From Lactobacillus sp. MRS-253-APC-2B (GTDB lineage: Bacteria; Bacillota; Bacilli; Lactobacillales; Lactobacillaceae), in contig NZ_JABAFO010000004.1 in assembly GCF_012843675.1 (NCBI RefSeq), positions 62,001-126,000 on the forward strand: a stretch of 64,000 nucleotides of DNA, in the 5' to 3' direction. Position numbers and translations under genes: made by a program. The notes below the pieces were generated by a model. The model was not told the DNA's origin and searched no databases. It was given only the letters and a program-made list of their open reading frames with translations. Shown in pieces: positions 7,938 through 16,713 of this stretch (position 1 is the stretch's first letter; each line of letters begins with the position of its first letter).

Positions 7938-8782
7938 CGACGGTGTTTGTCAAAGGATTGGGTTTAATCGGCAGCACGCTGATTCGGGCAATTCGCCAAA
8001 AACATCCTCAATATCGTATCGTGGGCAGCGATATCTCCACGGCAACGCTGGATTTTGCCATTGAGCAGGGATTGATTGATGATGCGGGGACCAATCTATA
8101 CCAAGCTGATCAGGCTGATTTTATTATTCTTGCCGGGCCCGTATCGGCAATTGTCAAAGACCTGCATGACTTAGCGCAATTGGAACTAAAGCCGGGAGTG
8201 ATCATTACCGATGTCGGCAGTACCAAGCAGACAATTATTGATGCTGCTCAGCCGCTGATTGAGCGTGGTGATGTCTTTATCGGGGGGCATCCAATGGCTG
8301 GATCGCATGAATCAGGCATTCAAGCTGGGCGAATCGATCTTTTCAAAGACGCTTACTACTTTTTGATTCCAACCAGCGGCTCAAGAGGAATTGCCGAACT
8401 CAAAGATCTTTTAAGCGGGCTGAACGTCAATTGGTACTTGATTCATGCGCGTCAGCACGATAAAATCGTTGCCCAACTCAGTCATGTTCCACACGTGATT
8501 GCGACAGCTTTGGTTGCCCAATCGGCAGCCACTTTTAAAGATCATCCTGAACTTTTGACTTTGGCCGCGGGTGGATTTAAGTCAACGACCAGAATTGCCA
8601 AATCGGATCCGACAATGTGGAGCGCGATCATGCACAACAACCGCGAGCTGATCGTTCATCAGCTTGACGAATGCCTAAATGAACTGCAGTTACTACGCCA
8701 GGCAATTGCTGACGATGACCAAGAAAAGCTCTTTGCCATCTTTTCAAAAGCCAAGGCCGATCGTGAACGAATCGATCATTAG
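7934..8782 (+). CDS. tyrA: Prephenate dehydrogenase
   Basis: Oxidatively decarboxylates prephenate to 4-hydroxyphenylpyruvate, the committed step to tyrosine. The 282-residue protein opens with the NAD-binding motif GLGLIGS at residues 8-14 and carries the substrate motif GGHPMAGSHESG and the helical dimer domain. It ends after the catalytic core and lacks the extra C-terminal ACT domain found in the longer Bacillus-type enzymes, so direct tyrosine feedback through that domain is not expected. The start overlaps the aroA stop by 4 bases. Confidence 0.95.
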   Translation: MTTVFVKGLGLIGSTLIRAIRQKHPQYRIVGSDISTATLDFAIEQGLIDDAGTNLYQADQADFIILAGPVSAIVKDLHDLAQLELKPGVIITDVGSTKQTIIDAAQPLIERGDVFIGGHPMAGSHESGIQAGRIDLFKDAYYFLIPTSGSRGIAELKDLLSGLNVNWYLIHARQHDKIVAQLSHVPHVIATALVAQSAATFKDHPELLTLAAGGFKSTTRIAKSDPTMWSAIMHNNRELIVHQLDECLNELQLLRQAIADDDQEKLFAIFSKAKADRERIDH

Positions 8783-8793
8783 GAGGAAGCAAG

Positions 8794-9312
8794 ATGGAAC
8801 TGATTTTGATAGGATTTATGGGGAGTGGCAAAACTACGGTCAGTCGAATGCTGGGCAAGATGTTGAATGCTCCCGTTACTGATTTGGATGATGAAATCGT
8901 TCGTCGTACTGGTATGACGATTCCTGATATTTTTGCCCAAAATGGCGAGGAATACTTTCGTCAATTAGAACATGATACACTAGCTGACATTATCAAATCT
9001 GATCAGGGCATTTTGGCAACTGGCGGCGGCACGCCAATGCGTCCTGACAATCTGACCATACTTAAAGACACGTCGACGCCGGTAGTGCTTTTGAAGGCTA
9101 GCGCGACTGAAACGCTGCGACGGATTGGCGGTGACAGTGGCCGGCCATTGGCTAAGTCTTTAGACGAAAAAGGGATTGCCAATCTGCAAGCCCAGCGTCA
9201 GGTTAATTACGACGCCTGTGCCGATTTGACAATCAAAACGGATGGGTTGAGTCCAGCGGCGATTGCTGAAGAGATTGTTAGTTTTTTGAACTTGCCGATA
9301 TCAGCAAACTAA
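8794..9312 (+). CDS. aroK: Shikimate kinase
   Basis: Phosphorylates shikimate at the 3-OH, feeding AroA. At 172 residues it has normal length, with Walker A GFMGSGKTT at residues 7-15, the shikimate-binding DLDDEI segment and GGGTPM. It is the last gene of the operon, 11 bases after tyrA, and is followed by a strong intrinsic terminator. DAHP synthase and the aroB, aroD and aroE genes are not in this window, so the operon covers only the late shikimate steps and the tyrosine branch. Confidence 0.96.
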   Translation: MELILIGFMGSGKTTVSRMLGKMLNAPVTDLDDEIVRRTGMTIPDIFAQNGEEYFRQLEHDTLADIIKSDQGILATGGGTPMRPDNLTILKDTSTPVVLLKASATETLRRIGGDSGRPLAKSLDEKGIANLQAQRQVNYDACADLTIKTDGLSPAAIAEEIVSFLNLPISAN

Positions 9313-9337
9313 GTCAGCACGTCAAAGTTGTTTTGTG

Positions 9338-9375
9338 AAAACTCCTTGCTTCAAGAATGGAGCGAGGAGTTTTAA
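9338..9375 (+). terminator. Terminator of the aromatic operon
   Basis: AAAACTCCTTGCT (9338-9350) pairs with AGCGAGGAGTTTT (9361-9373), 13 bp with one G-U pair and a 10-base loop, placed 25 bases after the aroK stop. Confidence 0.85.
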
Positions 9376-9394
9376 CATTTTTGCGAACGTCTGT

Positions 9395-9423
9395 TTGACA
9401 AAAATGTTTGGATGCGTTAAGAT
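9395..9423 (+). promoter_or_regulatory. Promoter of the putative structured RNA
   Basis: TTGACA (9395-9400) and TAAGAT (9418-9423) with 17-base spacing, directly after the aroK terminator and with no reading frame between it and the next terminator. Confidence 0.5.
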
Positions 9424-9504
9424 ACTGTTTGAAGCTTTGGTGAATTCTCTTGATGCCGCAAAATGCTAAAAGCATCGGCAGATAATTCTTGAATTTACAA
9501 ATTT

Positions 9505-9574
9505 GCGGAGTGCCGGTCTAAACGCTGTTATTGGCAATGCTCCCAGCAGTGAGGTTCGATTCCTCACCTCCGCG
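9505..9574 (+). ncRNA. tRNA-like element lacking an anticodon arm
   Basis: The 3' half is a textbook T arm: TGAGG-TTCGATT-CCTCA (9550-9566). It is followed by an acceptor strand CCTCCGC that pairs with GCGGAG at 9505-9510 (6 of 7 pairs) and a discriminator G, with no CCA encoded. A short stem TGCC/GGCA (9511-9514 with 9533-9536) stands where the D arm would be. No 5-bp anticodon stem can be drawn and the length is about 70 bases, so it is not a normal decoding tRNA. It may be a decayed tRNA or a tRNA mimic. Confidence 0.4.
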
Positions 9575-9626
9575 ATTGCCAAGCTCAATTGTTTGGCAGG
9601 GGCAAGCTAGCCCTCAGTGGTTAAGG

Positions 9627-9655
9627 AATCTCATGTCAGCAGGCATGGGATTTTT
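9627..9655 (+). terminator. Terminator after the tRNA-like RNA
   Basis: AATCTCATG (9627-9635) pairs with CATGGGATT (9644-9652) with one G-U pair, followed by TTT. Confidence 0.7.
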
Positions 9656-9739
9656 AAAACCAGCTTCAATAAACCGCTTACAAAGGCTTGCTAAAGTGAT
9701 ATCCTTTAGTTGACCTAATTCAGAGGGGGGATCTAACTT

Positions 9740-10198
9740 ATGAAGAAAAAAGACATCCGTAAACGACTGGAAGCTCGTTTTGAAGAATTGAAGGACGACT
9801 CCTATGACTCTTACCAGGCAATGCATAAATTAACCAATGACCTGGGCGAGAAAATCGGTCAAGACAACCTTGATTTCTTTGCCCGTCATGTCAAGGGCGG
9901 TCTGACTAAAAAGAAGATGACGAATCTGATTTATGCTGCCGCGCACCAAAAGTCATTGGAAGAAGCCGTTAAATTAGATCCGGCTGCCAAGCTAGCCTAT
10001 CGCATCATCAAATTGCGCCAAGCTAAGGGATGGACCCGCGAAACTTTAAGTCATGCAGCCGGTGTCCCATTGGCTGAACTTAATGCTTTGGAAGATGCCA
10101 AGGCTGAAACCGTCAGCTTGGTTGATCTGCAAAAGCTTAGCAATACACTGGGTGGTAAGATCAAGCTGTCGTTTAAGCCTAAGCCAGAAAAAGAATAG
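9740..10198 (+). CDS. Helix-turn-helix (XRE-like) protein
   Basis: A 152-residue protein with a charged, helical N-terminal half (about residues 1-80) and a C-terminal Cro/C1-type helix-turn-helix at about residues 90-140: KLRQAKGWTRETLSHAAGVPLAELNALEDA followed by SLVDLQKLSNTLGGKIKLSF. The strong ribosome site GAGGGGGG sits at 9722-9729. Antitoxin-like regulators have this C-terminal layout, but no toxin gene is adjacent and the N-terminal domain is not one I recognise. It probably acts as a DNA-binding regulator. It is monocistronic, between two terminators. Confidence 0.8.
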   Translation: MKKKDIRKRLEARFEELKDDSYDSYQAMHKLTNDLGEKIGQDNLDFFARHVKGGLTKKKMTNLIYAAAHQKSLEEAVKLDPAAKLAYRIIKLRQAKGWTRETLSHAAGVPLAELNALEDAKAETVSLVDLQKLSNTLGGKIKLSFKPKPEKE

Positions 10199-10214
10199 CT
10201 TAACTGAGCAAAAT

Positions 10215-10252
10215 AAAAAAAGAGATCAATTATTTCGTTGATCTCTTTTTTT
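10215..10252. terminator. Bidirectional terminator
   Basis: A 15-base arm ending GAGATCAA (10215-10229) pairs with TTGATCTC and following T run (10238-10252). It serves the HTH gene on the plus strand and the MFS gene on the minus strand. Confidence 0.85.
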
Positions 10253-10294
10253 ATAGTCAGTTGAAAATCATGCAGTCTTATCAATGCTTACAAT

Positions 10295-11611
10295 TTAATC
10301 AGTAGTTGTAGATTCGGTCATTTCTTCATCAATCAACGACCCTGGTTTGAGTACGAAGGCGTAGACTAATAATGAAATAAATACCGCGCCGGATACATAC
10401 CAGAAGAAAGCAGATTCGAGGTGAATGGAACGAAGCCATAAAGCAATATAGTTAACGGTACCACCAAACAGGGCGACGGTAAGTCCATAAGGCATGCCCA
10501 CGCCCAATGCCCGAATCTCAGATGGGAAAAGCTCAGCCTTGACAATGGCGTTGATCGATGTATAACCAGAAACAATGACGATCCCAATAATCATCAATAA
10601 TAGTGCTTCCCAAGCAGTTGACGCGCCAGCCAGCAGCGTAAATAGTGGAACCGTGCACAGCGTACCGCCAATCCCAAAGAAAATCAGTAATGGCTTGCGG
10701 CCAATCCGATCTGACAGGTGACCAAATAAAGGCTGCAGTATAACCATGACCAGCAATGCCAAGAAGTTGATCATAGCCGCTGTTTTTTTGGAAAGGCCGG
10801 TCGTGTTGATCATAAACTGTTGCAGATAGGTCGTGTAGGTATAGAAACTGATCGTGCCACCAAGCGTCATCCCGACGACCGTCAGCACTTGTTTTGGATA
10901 GTGAGCTAAGAGTCGCAGCGTGCCAGCTTGACGATTGTTACGGTTGCTGTTCTTAAACTGATCGGATTCTTCCATTGAAAGCCGCAGCCATAATACAACC
11001 ATGGCACCAGCCGCGCCAATGGCAAATGGAATTCGCCAGCCAAACGCGTACAGCTGTTGGCTAGTATAGACAGCTTGCAGAACAATCTGTACGAGCAATG
11101 CGCTCAATTGACCACCAATCAGCGTGACGTATTGAAAAGATGAGTAAAAGCCGCGCCGATTCGGGGATGCCATTTCTGACATATAGGTTGCCGAAGTGCC
11201 ATACTCGCCGCCAAGCGACAGACCTTGGATCAGACGGGTGGCAATCAAAATAATCGGCGACCAGATGCCAATCTGTGCGTAGGTTGGTACCAAAGCGATA
11301 ATCAATGAACCCGCTGCCATGATCGAAACGGAAAGTGTCAATGCAGCTCGACGTCCCCTGCGATCTGCAAAACGGCCCATCACGAATGATCCTAGCGGCC
11401 GCATGAAAAAGCCAATTGCAAAAACACCAGCAGTTGCCAAAAGTTCCGCTGTTTGGTTATTGGCTGGGAAAAAGGCCCCTGAGAAATAAATGGCGAACGA
11501 GGCATAGACATACCAGTCAAACCATTCAATCATATTGCCCAAAGATCCTTTTAAAATGTTGCTGGCAATCTGGCGTTCACTGCGTTGCTCCGTTGGAATA
11601 GTTGCTTGCAT
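10295..11611 (-). CDS. MFS metabolite:H+ symporter (MHS/ShiA-ProP type)
   Basis: A 438-residue, 12-helix transporter with the metabolite:proton symporter hallmarks: GNMIEWFDWYVYASFAIYFS in the first helix, GRFADRRGRRAAL between helices 2 and 3, LIQGLSLGGEYGTSATYMSEM, and GHLSDRIGRKP in the second half. Homologues move small organic acids, shikimate, citrate, proline or betaine; the substrate cannot be assigned here. The ATG at 11611 is preferred over an upstream in-frame ATG at 11653 because GAGG lies 8 bases before it and homologues begin close to this point. It is transcribed alone. Confidence 0.85.
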   Translation of the reverse strand: MQATIPTEQRSERQIASNILKGSLGNMIEWFDWYVYASFAIYFSGAFFPANNQTAELLATAGVFAIGFFMRPLGSFVMGRFADRRGRRAALTLSVSIMAAGSLIIALVPTYAQIGIWSPIILIATRLIQGLSLGGEYGTSATYMSEMASPNRRGFYSSFQYVTLIGGQLSALLVQIVLQAVYTSQQLYAFGWRIPFAIGAAGAMVVLWLRLSMEESDQFKNSNRNNRQAGTLRLLAHYPKQVLTVVGMTLGGTISFYTYTTYLQQFMINTTGLSKKTAAMINFLALLVMVILQPLFGHLSDRIGRKPLLIFFGIGGTLCTVPLFTLLAGASTAWEALLLMIIGIVIVSGYTSINAIVKAELFPSEIRALGVGMPYGLTVALFGGTVNYIALWLRSIHLESAFFWYVSGAVFISLLVYAFVLKPGSLIDEEMTESTTTD

Positions 11612-11814
11612 ATAAATTACCTCGCTTTCAAATTGATTTTTAAGATTGGGCATAGCTTAACGCATTAAAAAGCATAAGTTAATAGTCTTAAACCAATAAC
11701 AATGATAATTAAGCATTTAGCGAACCAGAATGATCAATTGCTCGTAATGGCAACGCTTGCAGCTGATGATTTTGAAGTAGTAGAATTTAAGAATTTTGAG
11801 TACCTGCAAAGAAT

Positions 11815-11857
11815 AAAACGTCTTGACCAAGCCAGGCAGCCTAGTCAAGACGTTTTT
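11815..11857 (-). terminator. Terminator of the ArsC-like gene
   Basis: AAAACGTCTTGAC (11815-11827) and GTCAAGACGTTTT (11844-11856) form a 13-bp perfect stem. On the minus strand it follows the ArsC-like stop codon by about 25 bases. Confidence 0.8.
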
Positions 11858-11881
11858 GGAAATTGATTATAAGTTAAGGCA

Positions 11882-12298
11882 TTATGGATAGCTAACACCT
11901 TGCTTAATCTTATCTTTGAGCATCAAAATATTTTTTTCAATTTGGTTGATGACTTTGATAAACTCTTCATCGGCTTGGCCAGTTGGATCGTTTAGTCCCC
12001 AATCGACCCGCCATTTAGCCGGCAAATAGGGACATTTTACACCACAACCCATGGTAACGATACCGTCAACCGTTGGCAGTGCGTCAAGCGTCTTGTTATA
12101 TTGTCTTGATGCTTCCATATCAATGCCATAGATTTTTTTCATCAAGCGGATGGCATCTGGATTGATTTGATCTTTAATCTGTGTACCTGCCGAATAACTT
12201 TCAAAAATATCCCCGGCAAGTTTTTTTCCTAGCGCCTCGGCAATCTGACTGCGACAAGCATTATGCGTGCAAATAAACGCGATTTTAGGTTTAGTCAA
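11882..12298 (-). CDS. Thioredoxin-type arsenate reductase / low-molecular-weight phosphatase family
   Basis: A 138-residue protein of the LMW tyrosine phosphatase fold. The CX5R P-loop is C10-THNAC-R16, the general acid lies in NDPTG (D104), and two further cysteines occur as MGCGVKCP (C85 and C89), positions matching the relay cysteines (82 and 89) of Staphylococcus ArsC. Arsenate reduction with thioredoxin recycling is therefore the best call. No arsR, arsB or acr3 gene is adjacent, so the physiological role is less certain than the family. It is transcribed away from the Ca2+ ATPase. Confidence 0.85.
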   Translation of the reverse strand: MTKPKIAFICTHNACRSQIAEALGKKLAGDIFESYSAGTQIKDQINPDAIRLMKKIYGIDMEASRQYNKTLDALPTVDGIVTMGCGVKCPYLPAKWRVDWGLNDPTGQADEEFIKVINQIEKNILMLKDKIKQGVSYP

Positions 12299-12495
12299 TG
12301 GAACATCCTCATTTTCGTTTTTGTTTAATTTTAATAAGGTGCTTCGTTTTTGACAACCAGCTGTGAGATTTTTGGAATATTTCGCTATGCTTTTTTGCTA
12401 AATCTACCAATGTAACCCCTACCATATTAATTCGGTAAATGTTATGCTTGTGTTGTAAAAAGGAAGTATCAAATACAGAGAGGGGTTTAACGTCT

Positions 12496-15141
12496 ATGAA
12501 AGACCAATTTTATCGTCAAACCACCTTGCAGGTTTTGGAACGACTTAAGGCAACGCCACAAGGGCTGCTGACAACTGAGGCCATGGAGCGGCTGCAGAAA
12601 AATGGTCCCAATGAATTGCCGCAAGGAAAAAAGGTTACGCTTTGGCAAAGAATCATCGCTCAGTTTAAAGATCTGATGATTTTGATTTTAATTGTTGCGG
12701 CAATTGTCGCAGCTTTTGCTGGTGAACTTTCGGATACGATTATTATTTTGCTAGTTGTGGTTTTAAATGCTGCATTTGGAGTCTTTCAGGAAACTAAGGC
12801 CGAGAATGCCATTGATGCGCTGCAAAAAATGAGCACACCAACCACTCGCGTCAGACGAGATGGCCAGATTGCCCAGCTTTCCAGCAAGGAGCTGGTCGTT
12901 GGCGACGTGATTCTTTTGGAAGCCGGTGACATTATTCCCGCTGACGTTCGCTTCTTAAAGACGCAAAACGTCAAAGTCGAAGAAGCAGCGCTGACTGGTG
13001 AATCAGTTGCCGTAACCAAAGATGAGGCGGTAATTGATGCTGAATCGGCTGCTCTAGGGGATCAGCATAACATGGGCTTTATGAATACCAGTATGACGGC
13101 GGGCACAGCCGAGGCAGTCGTAGTTGCTACTGGTAAGGATACCGAAGTTGGCAAGATCGCCCAGATGCTGAACAGTGCCGAACAGACTGTAACGCCATTG
13201 CAGCGCAACATTACCCATCTCAGCAAAATTCTTAGTGTGCTGGTTTTGGCAATCGCCGTCATTATTTTCGCGCTGGGAATGCTGACTAAGCGCGAGTCGC
13301 CGCTGGATATGCTGCTGACCGCCATCTCACTGGCCGTTGCAGCAATTCCGGAAGGGCTGCCAGCCATCGTTACCATTACGCTGGCTTTAGGGACCCAAGC
13401 GATGGCTAAACGGCACGCGCTGATTCGTAAGCTGCAGGCCGTTGAAACGCTGGGAGCTACTGAAATCATTGCTTCCGATAAAACTGGAACCCTGACCAAA
13501 AATCAGATGACGATCGAACAGCTGATGCTGAACGGTCAAGTTACGGCTGCACCTGATTTTAAAGTTGACGCTGACTCGCCGTTGACCAAGGCAATGATTC
13601 TGGCTAATGATGCTGAGCGGGGCAGTCAAAAAGAATTATTGGGCGATCCGACCGAAACGGCGCTGTGGCAATTTTATATCGATAAAGGGCTTGATATCGA
13701 TGAGTTTAGGCAGCGCTATCCACGCCTTAATTCATGGCCATTCGATTCGGAACGTAAATTGATGTCAGTAGCCGTTAATGATAAGCAGCCGACGCTCTAC
13801 CTAAAAGGGGCGGTCGATGAACTGCTGACACGGGCAAATCGCATTTTGGATGGCGAACAGGTGCGAGAACTGACCAATGACGATCGTGAACGCATTCTTA
13901 AAACCAATCACCATTTAGCTAAGCAGGCATTGCGGGTGCTTGGCTATGCATACCGGCCACTGACTGAAAAAGAATGTCAAAGTACTGATCCGGCGTTGGT
14001 TGAACAATCACTGATCTTTATTGGGCTGTCAGGGATGATTGATCCACCGCGTCCTGAAGTCAAGGCTGCCATTCAAGAGGCTAAGGAAGCTGGAATTCGG
14101 CCATTAATGATTACTGGTGATCATAAGACAACGGCACGGGCAATTGCTGAACGTCTGGGAATCATTGAGCCTGGTGATGAAACCGGTGCGATTACTGGTC
14201 AGGAACTTAACGCGCTCAGTGATCAGGAATTAAAGGATCAGGTAGCACAGTACTCGGTTTATGCACGAGTTGCGCCTGAGCATAAGGTTCGGATTGTCAA
14301 AGCTTGGCAGTCGCATGACAAGGTCGTTGCCATGACTGGTGATGGCGTGAATGACGCCCCGGCTCTAAAGACTGCTGATATCGGCGTTGGTATGGGAATT
14401 ACCGGGACCGAGGTTTCTAAAAACGCGGCTGACGTCGTATTAGCTGATGATAATTTTGCTACGATCATTGCCGCGGTCAAGGAAGGGCGCAAAGTCTTTG
14501 CCAATATTCAAAAAGCGATCCAGTATCTGCTTTCAGCCAACCTTGGCGAAGTCTTGACGCTTTTAATCATGACGATCATGAACTGGTCAATTCTGGCACC
14601 GGTGCAAATTTTATGGATCAATCTGGTAACTGATACATTCCCTGCTATTGCGTTAGGGGTTGAACCTGCTGAAGGCGATGTTATGAAACATCAGCCGCGG
14701 GGCAATCAAGGCAGCTTCTTGGCTCATGGCGTCGGCTTTAATATTATCTACCAAGGAATCTTGGAAGGGTTGCTGACACTGGGCGTTTATGCATTAGGCA
14801 TTTTATACCCAGTTCATCAAGGAGCCGCGCTGATTCATGCCGATGCACTGACGATGGCATACATTACCTTAGGATTGATTCAGTTGCTGCACGCCTGCAA
14901 CTGTAAGTCGTTGCAAGGAACGATCTTTAAGACGGGGGAATTTAAGAATCGCTACTTTAACTGGGCAATCCTAAGTTCAACGCTGCTTTTAGCCGGCACG
15001 ATTTTCATTCCAACTTTAAATCCGATTTTCCATACCACGGAATTAGATCTTGCTCAATGGGGTATCGTAATTGGAGCTGGCCTTTTGATGGTTTTGATTG
15101 TTGAAATCGTTAAGGCAATTCAGCGTCATCAAAAAAATTAA
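12496..15141 (+). CDS. P-type Ca2+-transporting ATPase (P2A)
   Basis: An 881-residue cation pump, expected to export Ca2+ (possibly Mn2+) from the cytoplasm. In order: the N-terminal cation-ATPase domain, TM helices 1-2, the actuator loop with LTGES, the PEGLP motif in TM4 that marks the P2A class, the phosphorylation site [13 protein letters not shown] (D328), KGAVDELL in the nucleotide domain, [12 protein letters not shown] at the hinge, and a C-terminal six-helix domain. An earlier in-frame ATG (12439) exists. The ATG at 12496 behind GAGAGGGG fits the family N-terminus better. A terminator follows directly. Confidence 0.93.
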   Translation: MKDQFYRQTTLQVLERLKATPQGLLTTEAMERLQKNGPNELPQGKKVTLWQRIIAQFKDLMILILIVAAIVAAFAGELSDTIIILLVVVLNAAFGVFQETKAENAIDALQKMSTPTTRVRRDGQIAQLSSKELVVGDVILLEAGDIIPADVRFLKTQNVKVEEAALTGESVAVTKDEAVIDAESAALGDQHNMGFMNTSMTAGTAEAVVVATGKDTEVGKIAQMLNSAEQTVTPLQRNITHLSKILSVLVLAIAVIIFALGMLTKRESPLDMLLTAISLAVAAIPEGLPAIVTITLALGTQAMAKRHALIRKLQAVETLGATEIIASDKTGTLTKNQMTIEQLMLNGQVTAAPDFKVDADSPLTKAMILANDAERGSQKELLGDPTETALWQFYIDKGLDIDEFRQRYPRLNSWPFDSERKLMSVAVNDKQPTLYLKGAVDELLTRANRILDGEQVRELTNDDRERILKTNHHLAKQALRVLGYAYRPLTEKECQSTDPALVEQSLIFIGLSGMIDPPRPEVKAAIQEAKEAGIRPLMITGDHKTTARAIAERLGIIEPGDETGAITGQELNALSDQELKDQVAQYSVYARVAPEHKVRIVKAWQSHDKVVAMTGDGVNDAPALKTADIGVGMGITGTEVSKNAADVVLADDNFATIIAAVKEGRKVFANIQKAIQYLLSANLGEVLTLLIMTIMNWSILAPVQILWINLVTDTFPAIALGVEPAEGDVMKHQPRGNQGSFLAHGVGFNIIYQGILEGLLTLGVYALGILYPVHQGAALIHADALTMAYITLGLIQLLHACNCKSLQGTIFKTGEFKNRYFNWAILSSTLLLAGTIFIPTLNPIFHTTELDLAQWGIVIGAGLLMVLIVEIVKAIQRHQKN

Positions 15142-15147
15142 ACGTAA

Positions 15148-15189
15148 AAAAGTCTCAAGCTCTGATTAAATTCAGAACTTGAGGCTTTT
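15148..15189. terminator. Bidirectional terminator
   Basis: AAAAGTCTCAAG (15148-15159) pairs with CTTGAGGCTTTT (15178-15189), with an inner TCTGA/TCAGA stem. It lies between the convergent ATPase and glycosyltransferase genes. Confidence 0.8.
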
Positions 15190-15208
15190 ATTGGTTTGTC
15201 AGTCGTTT

Positions 15209-16450
15209 TTAACGATCAACGTGCTGCCATTTAGCTGTTTTATCTTCATTGTTGACAATGCGCTTCATGTTAAATAAGCAGCGCATCAGCGAGATCCAGT
15301 CAACGATATTGATCACGTATAGAATCAGGTAGGCTAGTGGCGCGACCATCATCAGTCGGATCCGTTCCCAGAATTTAAGCTCTTCTGGTATGAATGTTGC
15401 CATTGCAAAGAGATAGTAGAGGCCCAAAATCGCGAAGATCGTTGAGAAATCGGCAAAGTGATGAATAATACCGATAATCCAAAGCAGCAGCAGTGGTTCA
15501 ATCAGCATTAAGAATTCTTCAAAGAAAACTTTTGGCAGTTTCCAAAAGGCGAGTGAGAAAGTGTACTTGGCATCACGATTAAAAATTACGCGACGATGCT
15601 TGAACAAAGCCTTAAAACGACCTTGTTTCCATCGGTAGCGCTGTTTAAGCAGCTGAGAAAAGCGGCTGACTGGCGGCGTATAGGCGATAACGTCATCGGC
15701 ATAGCCAAATTGCCGATTGCTGTTGCCAAAATGAGCGATCATCTTCATCGTAAAATCGATGTCTTCAGTGATCGAATCAGTGTCATAGCCACCGACTTCC
15801 AGCATGGCTGACTTGCGAAAAGTTGAGCCAACACCGCCAATGATATACTCGATTCCCAAAAGCTCCTCAGATCCCTTTAGCCGATAACCAAGCAGGTATT
15901 CGACTTTTTGGACGTATTCCAATAGATTATGGGGATGCGTAATACGAACGTTCGCACTGGCTCCCAATAGTCTGGGATCATCAAAACGCAGGGCCATGTT
16001 TGTCAGCGCGGTTGGTGTTAAATATGAGTCGGCATCAAGTACCATGATCAGATCACCAGTCGCAAATTTTTTTAAGGCATGATTGATTGCAACCGACTTG
16101 CCTTGATTATGTTGATGGATGACACGCAGCTGAGGATGCTGTCTGGCTAATCGATCCAAAATCATCCCTGTCTTATCACTGGAGCCATCATCAACCGCGA
16201 TCACCTCAAAATTAGGGTAAGTCTGCTTTAAGACAGACTCAACGCCCCGACGAATAAACTTTTCTTCGTTAAACGCGGGAATTATCACAGAGAAACGGTG
16301 ATCAGCTGGCTTTTGGCTGATCTGCTGTCGATCAAGGCTGTTGATCTGATGCAGATTTGATACAATCAAGCCAATTAAGATGCGGCCGACTGCCAAAATA
16401 CTGAGCGCAAATATCGTAATGGCAATGATCAATGCCGGGCTGAATTTCAT
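15209..16450 (-). CDS. GT2 glycosyltransferase, poly-beta-1,6-GlcNAc synthase-like (PgaC/IcaA type)
   Basis: A 413-residue processive family-2 glycosyltransferase. One N-terminal membrane segment (residues 5-30) precedes the GT-A domain, with DDGSSD (87-92), DAD (139-141), TED (228-230) and the processivity motif QRYRW (270-274). Three or more C-terminal membrane helices would form the export channel. This order matches PgaC/IcaA, which makes poly-N-acetylglucosamine, but related enzymes make other beta-glycans. No deacetylase (PgaB/IcaB) or IcaC-like gene is nearby. It is the second gene behind the LPQTG miniprotein, 22 bases apart, with its own AAAAAAGGAGG site. Confidence 0.85.
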   Translation of the reverse strand: MKFSPALIIAITIFALSILAVGRILIGLIVSNLHQINSLDRQQISQKPADHRFSVIIPAFNEEKFIRRGVESVLKQTYPNFEVIAVDDGSSDKTGMILDRLARQHPQLRVIHQHNQGKSVAINHALKKFATGDLIMVLDADSYLTPTALTNMALRFDDPRLLGASANVRITHPHNLLEYVQKVEYLLGYRLKGSEELLGIEYIIGGVGSTFRKSAMLEVGGYDTDSITEDIDFTMKMIAHFGNSNRQFGYADDVIAYTPPVSRFSQLLKQRYRWKQGRFKALFKHRRVIFNRDAKYTFSLAFWKLPKVFFEEFLMLIEPLLLLWIIGIIHHFADFSTIFAILGLYYLFAMATFIPEELKFWERIRLMMVAPLAYLILYVINIVDWISLMRCLFNMKRIVNNEDKTAKWQHVDR

Positions 16451-16472
16451 GATGATCCTCCTTTTTTAAAGA

Positions 16473-16637
16473 TTAAGAGGATCGCTTCTTGATCTCAACC
16501 ACAATCAGCGTTATGGCCAGGATCGTCATCAAAATACCAATGGCAGCGGCAAAAATCGTGCTCACGGTATTACCTGTCTGTGGTAAAACGGCGGCTAATG
16601 GAGTAGCCATCAAACCTTTAGATAAGTTAGAGTACAT
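16473..16637 (-). CDS. 54-residue LPQTG miniprotein
   Basis: A short reading frame with ATG at 16635-16637, a strong AAGGAGG site and TAA at 16473-16475. The product is MYSNLSKGLMATPLAAV, then LPQTG at residues 18-22, then NTVSTIFAAAIGILMTILAITLIVV as membrane helix and EIKKRSS as positive tail. It is a complete sortase sorting signal with almost no ectodomain and no export signal peptide. Tight coupling to a PNAG-type synthase suggests it serves that enzyme (an IcaD/PgaD-like accessory role, or a sortase-linked anchor point for the polymer). Function is inference; the frame, ribosome site and motif are seen. Confidence 0.75.
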   Translation of the reverse strand: MYSNLSKGLMATPLAAVLPQTGNTVSTIFAAAIGILMTILAITLIVVEIKKRSS

Positions 16638-16678
16638 AGATTAAACCTCCTTGTCATTGCTGTTTCGACTATGACTAA

Positions 16679-16713
16679 AGTATAGCGAGAATGTTTGAAC
16701 TATTTTTGAACTA
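16679..16713 (-). promoter_or_regulatory. Promoter with direct-repeat operator for the LPQTG-glycosyltransferase operon
   Basis: Reading on the minus strand, a -10 TATACT (16684 to 16679) has no good -35. Instead two direct repeats, TAGTTCAAA, lie at 16713-16705 and 16702-16694, one helical turn (11 bp) apart and reaching the -35 position. This is the arrangement used by OmpR/PhoB-family response regulators. No two-component system lies in the window. Confidence 0.5.

Larger units (their letters stand above)
9430..9655 (+). ncRNA. Putative structured small RNA with tRNA-like domain
   Basis: About 225 bases are bounded by a promoter (9395-9423) and an intrinsic terminator (9627-9655) and hold no supported reading frame. 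The 5' part contains a hairpin, TGCCG (near 9453) with CGGCA and an inner ATGC/GCAT. The middle contains a tRNA-like segment (9505-9574). TTGGCAAT (9531-9538) and ATTGCCAA (9575-9582) form a perfect 8-bp inverted repeat that would compete with the tRNA-like fold. I do not recognise it as 6S, tmRNA, SRP or RNase P RNA. It could also be a leader for the HTH gene at 9740, although a second weak promoter lies between. Confidence 0.4.

Noticed and set aside
9505-9574. Functional decoding tRNA
   Set aside because: T arm and acceptor are good, but there is no anticodon stem, one acceptor mismatch, and the length is too short.
11882-12298. Complete arsenic resistance operon
   Set aside because: Only the ArsC-like gene is present; no regulator or efflux gene lies nearby.
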